DNA of 6,089 nucleotides, from NCBI GenBank assembly GCA_002839205.1, contig PGXP01000110.1, positions 1 to 6,089 of the forward strand. Reading direction: 5' to 3'. Origin of the DNA: Spirochaetae bacterium HGW-Spirochaetae-9. GTDB lineage: Bacteria > Spirochaetota > Spirochaetia > Treponematales > Rectinemataceae. Positions 5,681 to 6,089 of this stretch are shown here, piece after piece. The position numbers and the translations under genes are program-made. The notes below the pieces were generated by a model that was not told the DNA's origin, did not search any database, and worked only from the letters and a program-made list of their open reading frames with translations. Each line of letters opens with the position of its first letter. Position 1 is the first letter of the stretch.

Positions 5681-6089
5681 AGACCTATGATGTGGTGATT
5701 GCTGGCGCTGGCTCTATCGGCGTTCCCCTCGCCTGGCAGCTGGGGATTCGCGGGTTCAAGGTAGCCGTCATCGATGAGGAGGCCTCCTGGGGCCGCGGCC
5801 AGAACAGGGCGGCCATAGGCGGCCTCAGGGCAACCCACTCCGACCCCGCCAAGATACGGATATGCCTCGAATCCCTGAAGATCGTGTCGACCATGAAGGA
5901 AGAACACGGGTTCGACATCGAGTGGCACAAGGGTGGTTATCTCTATGTGGCATACGATGAGGCGACGAAGGCATCCTTCCTCAACCTCCTCAAGATACAG
6001 AAGGAAGCCGGTCTCGACATAGGCTGGGTGGGACCCGATACCGTTGAAAGGCTTTCGCCGGGCATACGCAGGGAAGGGCTTCTCGGTGG
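5677..6089 (+). CDS. DadA/SoxB/HcnC-type FAD-dependent amine or amino-acid oxidoreductase (partial, C-terminus off window)
   Basis: Likely catalytic subunit that oxidises an amino acid or secondary amine with FAD. 137 complete codons are present before the edge. The N-terminus is a DAO-fold FAD-binding beta-alpha-beta unit: DVVIAGAGSIG with the GxGxxG motif at 10-15 and acidic Asp33 at the end of the second strand (VAVIDEE). It is followed by GRGQNRAAIGGLRATHSD (39-56), in the place where DAO-family proteins contact the flavin, and by an amphipathic ECL-type region with HKGGYLYVA at about 88-96. The ATG overlaps the previous stop by 4 nt (ATGA), with AGGGGGG (5666-5672) upstream, so it should be translationally coupled to the multi-cluster subunit, as in HcnBC and OoxAB pairs. 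The family is clear; sarcosine, proline/hydroxyproline, D-amino acid, glycine and opine are all possible substrates. Confidence 0.88.
   Translation, partial: MKTYDVVIAGAGSIGVPLAWQLGIRGFKVAVIDEEASWGRGQNRAAIGGLRATHSDPAKIRICLESLKIVSTMKEEHGFDIEWHKGGYLYVAYDEATKASFLNLLKIQKEAGLDIGWVGPDTVERLSPGIRREGLLG

Noticed and set aside
5428..5928. A minus-strand frame of 166 codons opposite the oxidoreductase junction
   Set aside because: It is antisense to two well-supported genes and has no recognisable domain or ribosome-binding site.

Overview
The window holds six genes in two divergent transcription units, with a compact promoter region between them (about 3426-3559). The DNA is fairly GC-rich. Nothing in it fixes the species. 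The iron-sulfur-rich oxidoreductase and the amino-acid transport operon suggest an amino-acid-using, probably anaerobic or facultative bacterium; this is a guess. There is no tRNA, rRNA, CRISPR array, insertion sequence or integrase, so it looks like an ordinary catabolic locus with unusual gene architecture.

Leftward unit (minus strand, 3425 down to 1): a branched-chain/polar amino-acid ABC importer in the order livJ (lipoprotein binding protein), livH (permease), then livM and livG. Between livJ and livH is a 108-nt gap holding a strong imperfect hairpin. livM overlaps the livH stop by one base. livM and livG are not separate genes: one reading frame runs without a stop from the LivM start at 1227 to the window edge, through the LivG Walker A and Q-loop, giving a permease-ATPase fusion. 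The LivM part also lacks about 49 residues that family members normally have, including the conserved GGMG-type segment, and the gap falls at a Val-Leu-Gly-Ala sequence.

Rightward unit (plus strand, 3560 to the window end): a 706-residue oxidoreductase that joins, in one chain, an N-terminal [2Fe-2S] domain, an FAD/NAD(P) disulfide-reductase-type core, an inserted two-cluster ferredoxin-like segment and a C-terminal BFD-type [2Fe-2S] domain. Its stop overlaps (ATGA) the start of a DadA/SoxB/HcnC-type FAD amine oxidoreductase that runs off the window. Together they resemble the HcnABC / opine oxidase / D-hydroxyproline dehydrogenase complexes, with the A and B subunits fused and extra Fe-S clusters added.

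Working model (inference): the importer brings in an amino acid or secondary amine; the DadA-like subunit oxidises it; electrons pass through the multi-cluster subunit to an acceptor that cannot be identified here. The two promoters lie back to back with their -35 boxes 7 bp apart and a small dyad between them, so shared control is plausible.
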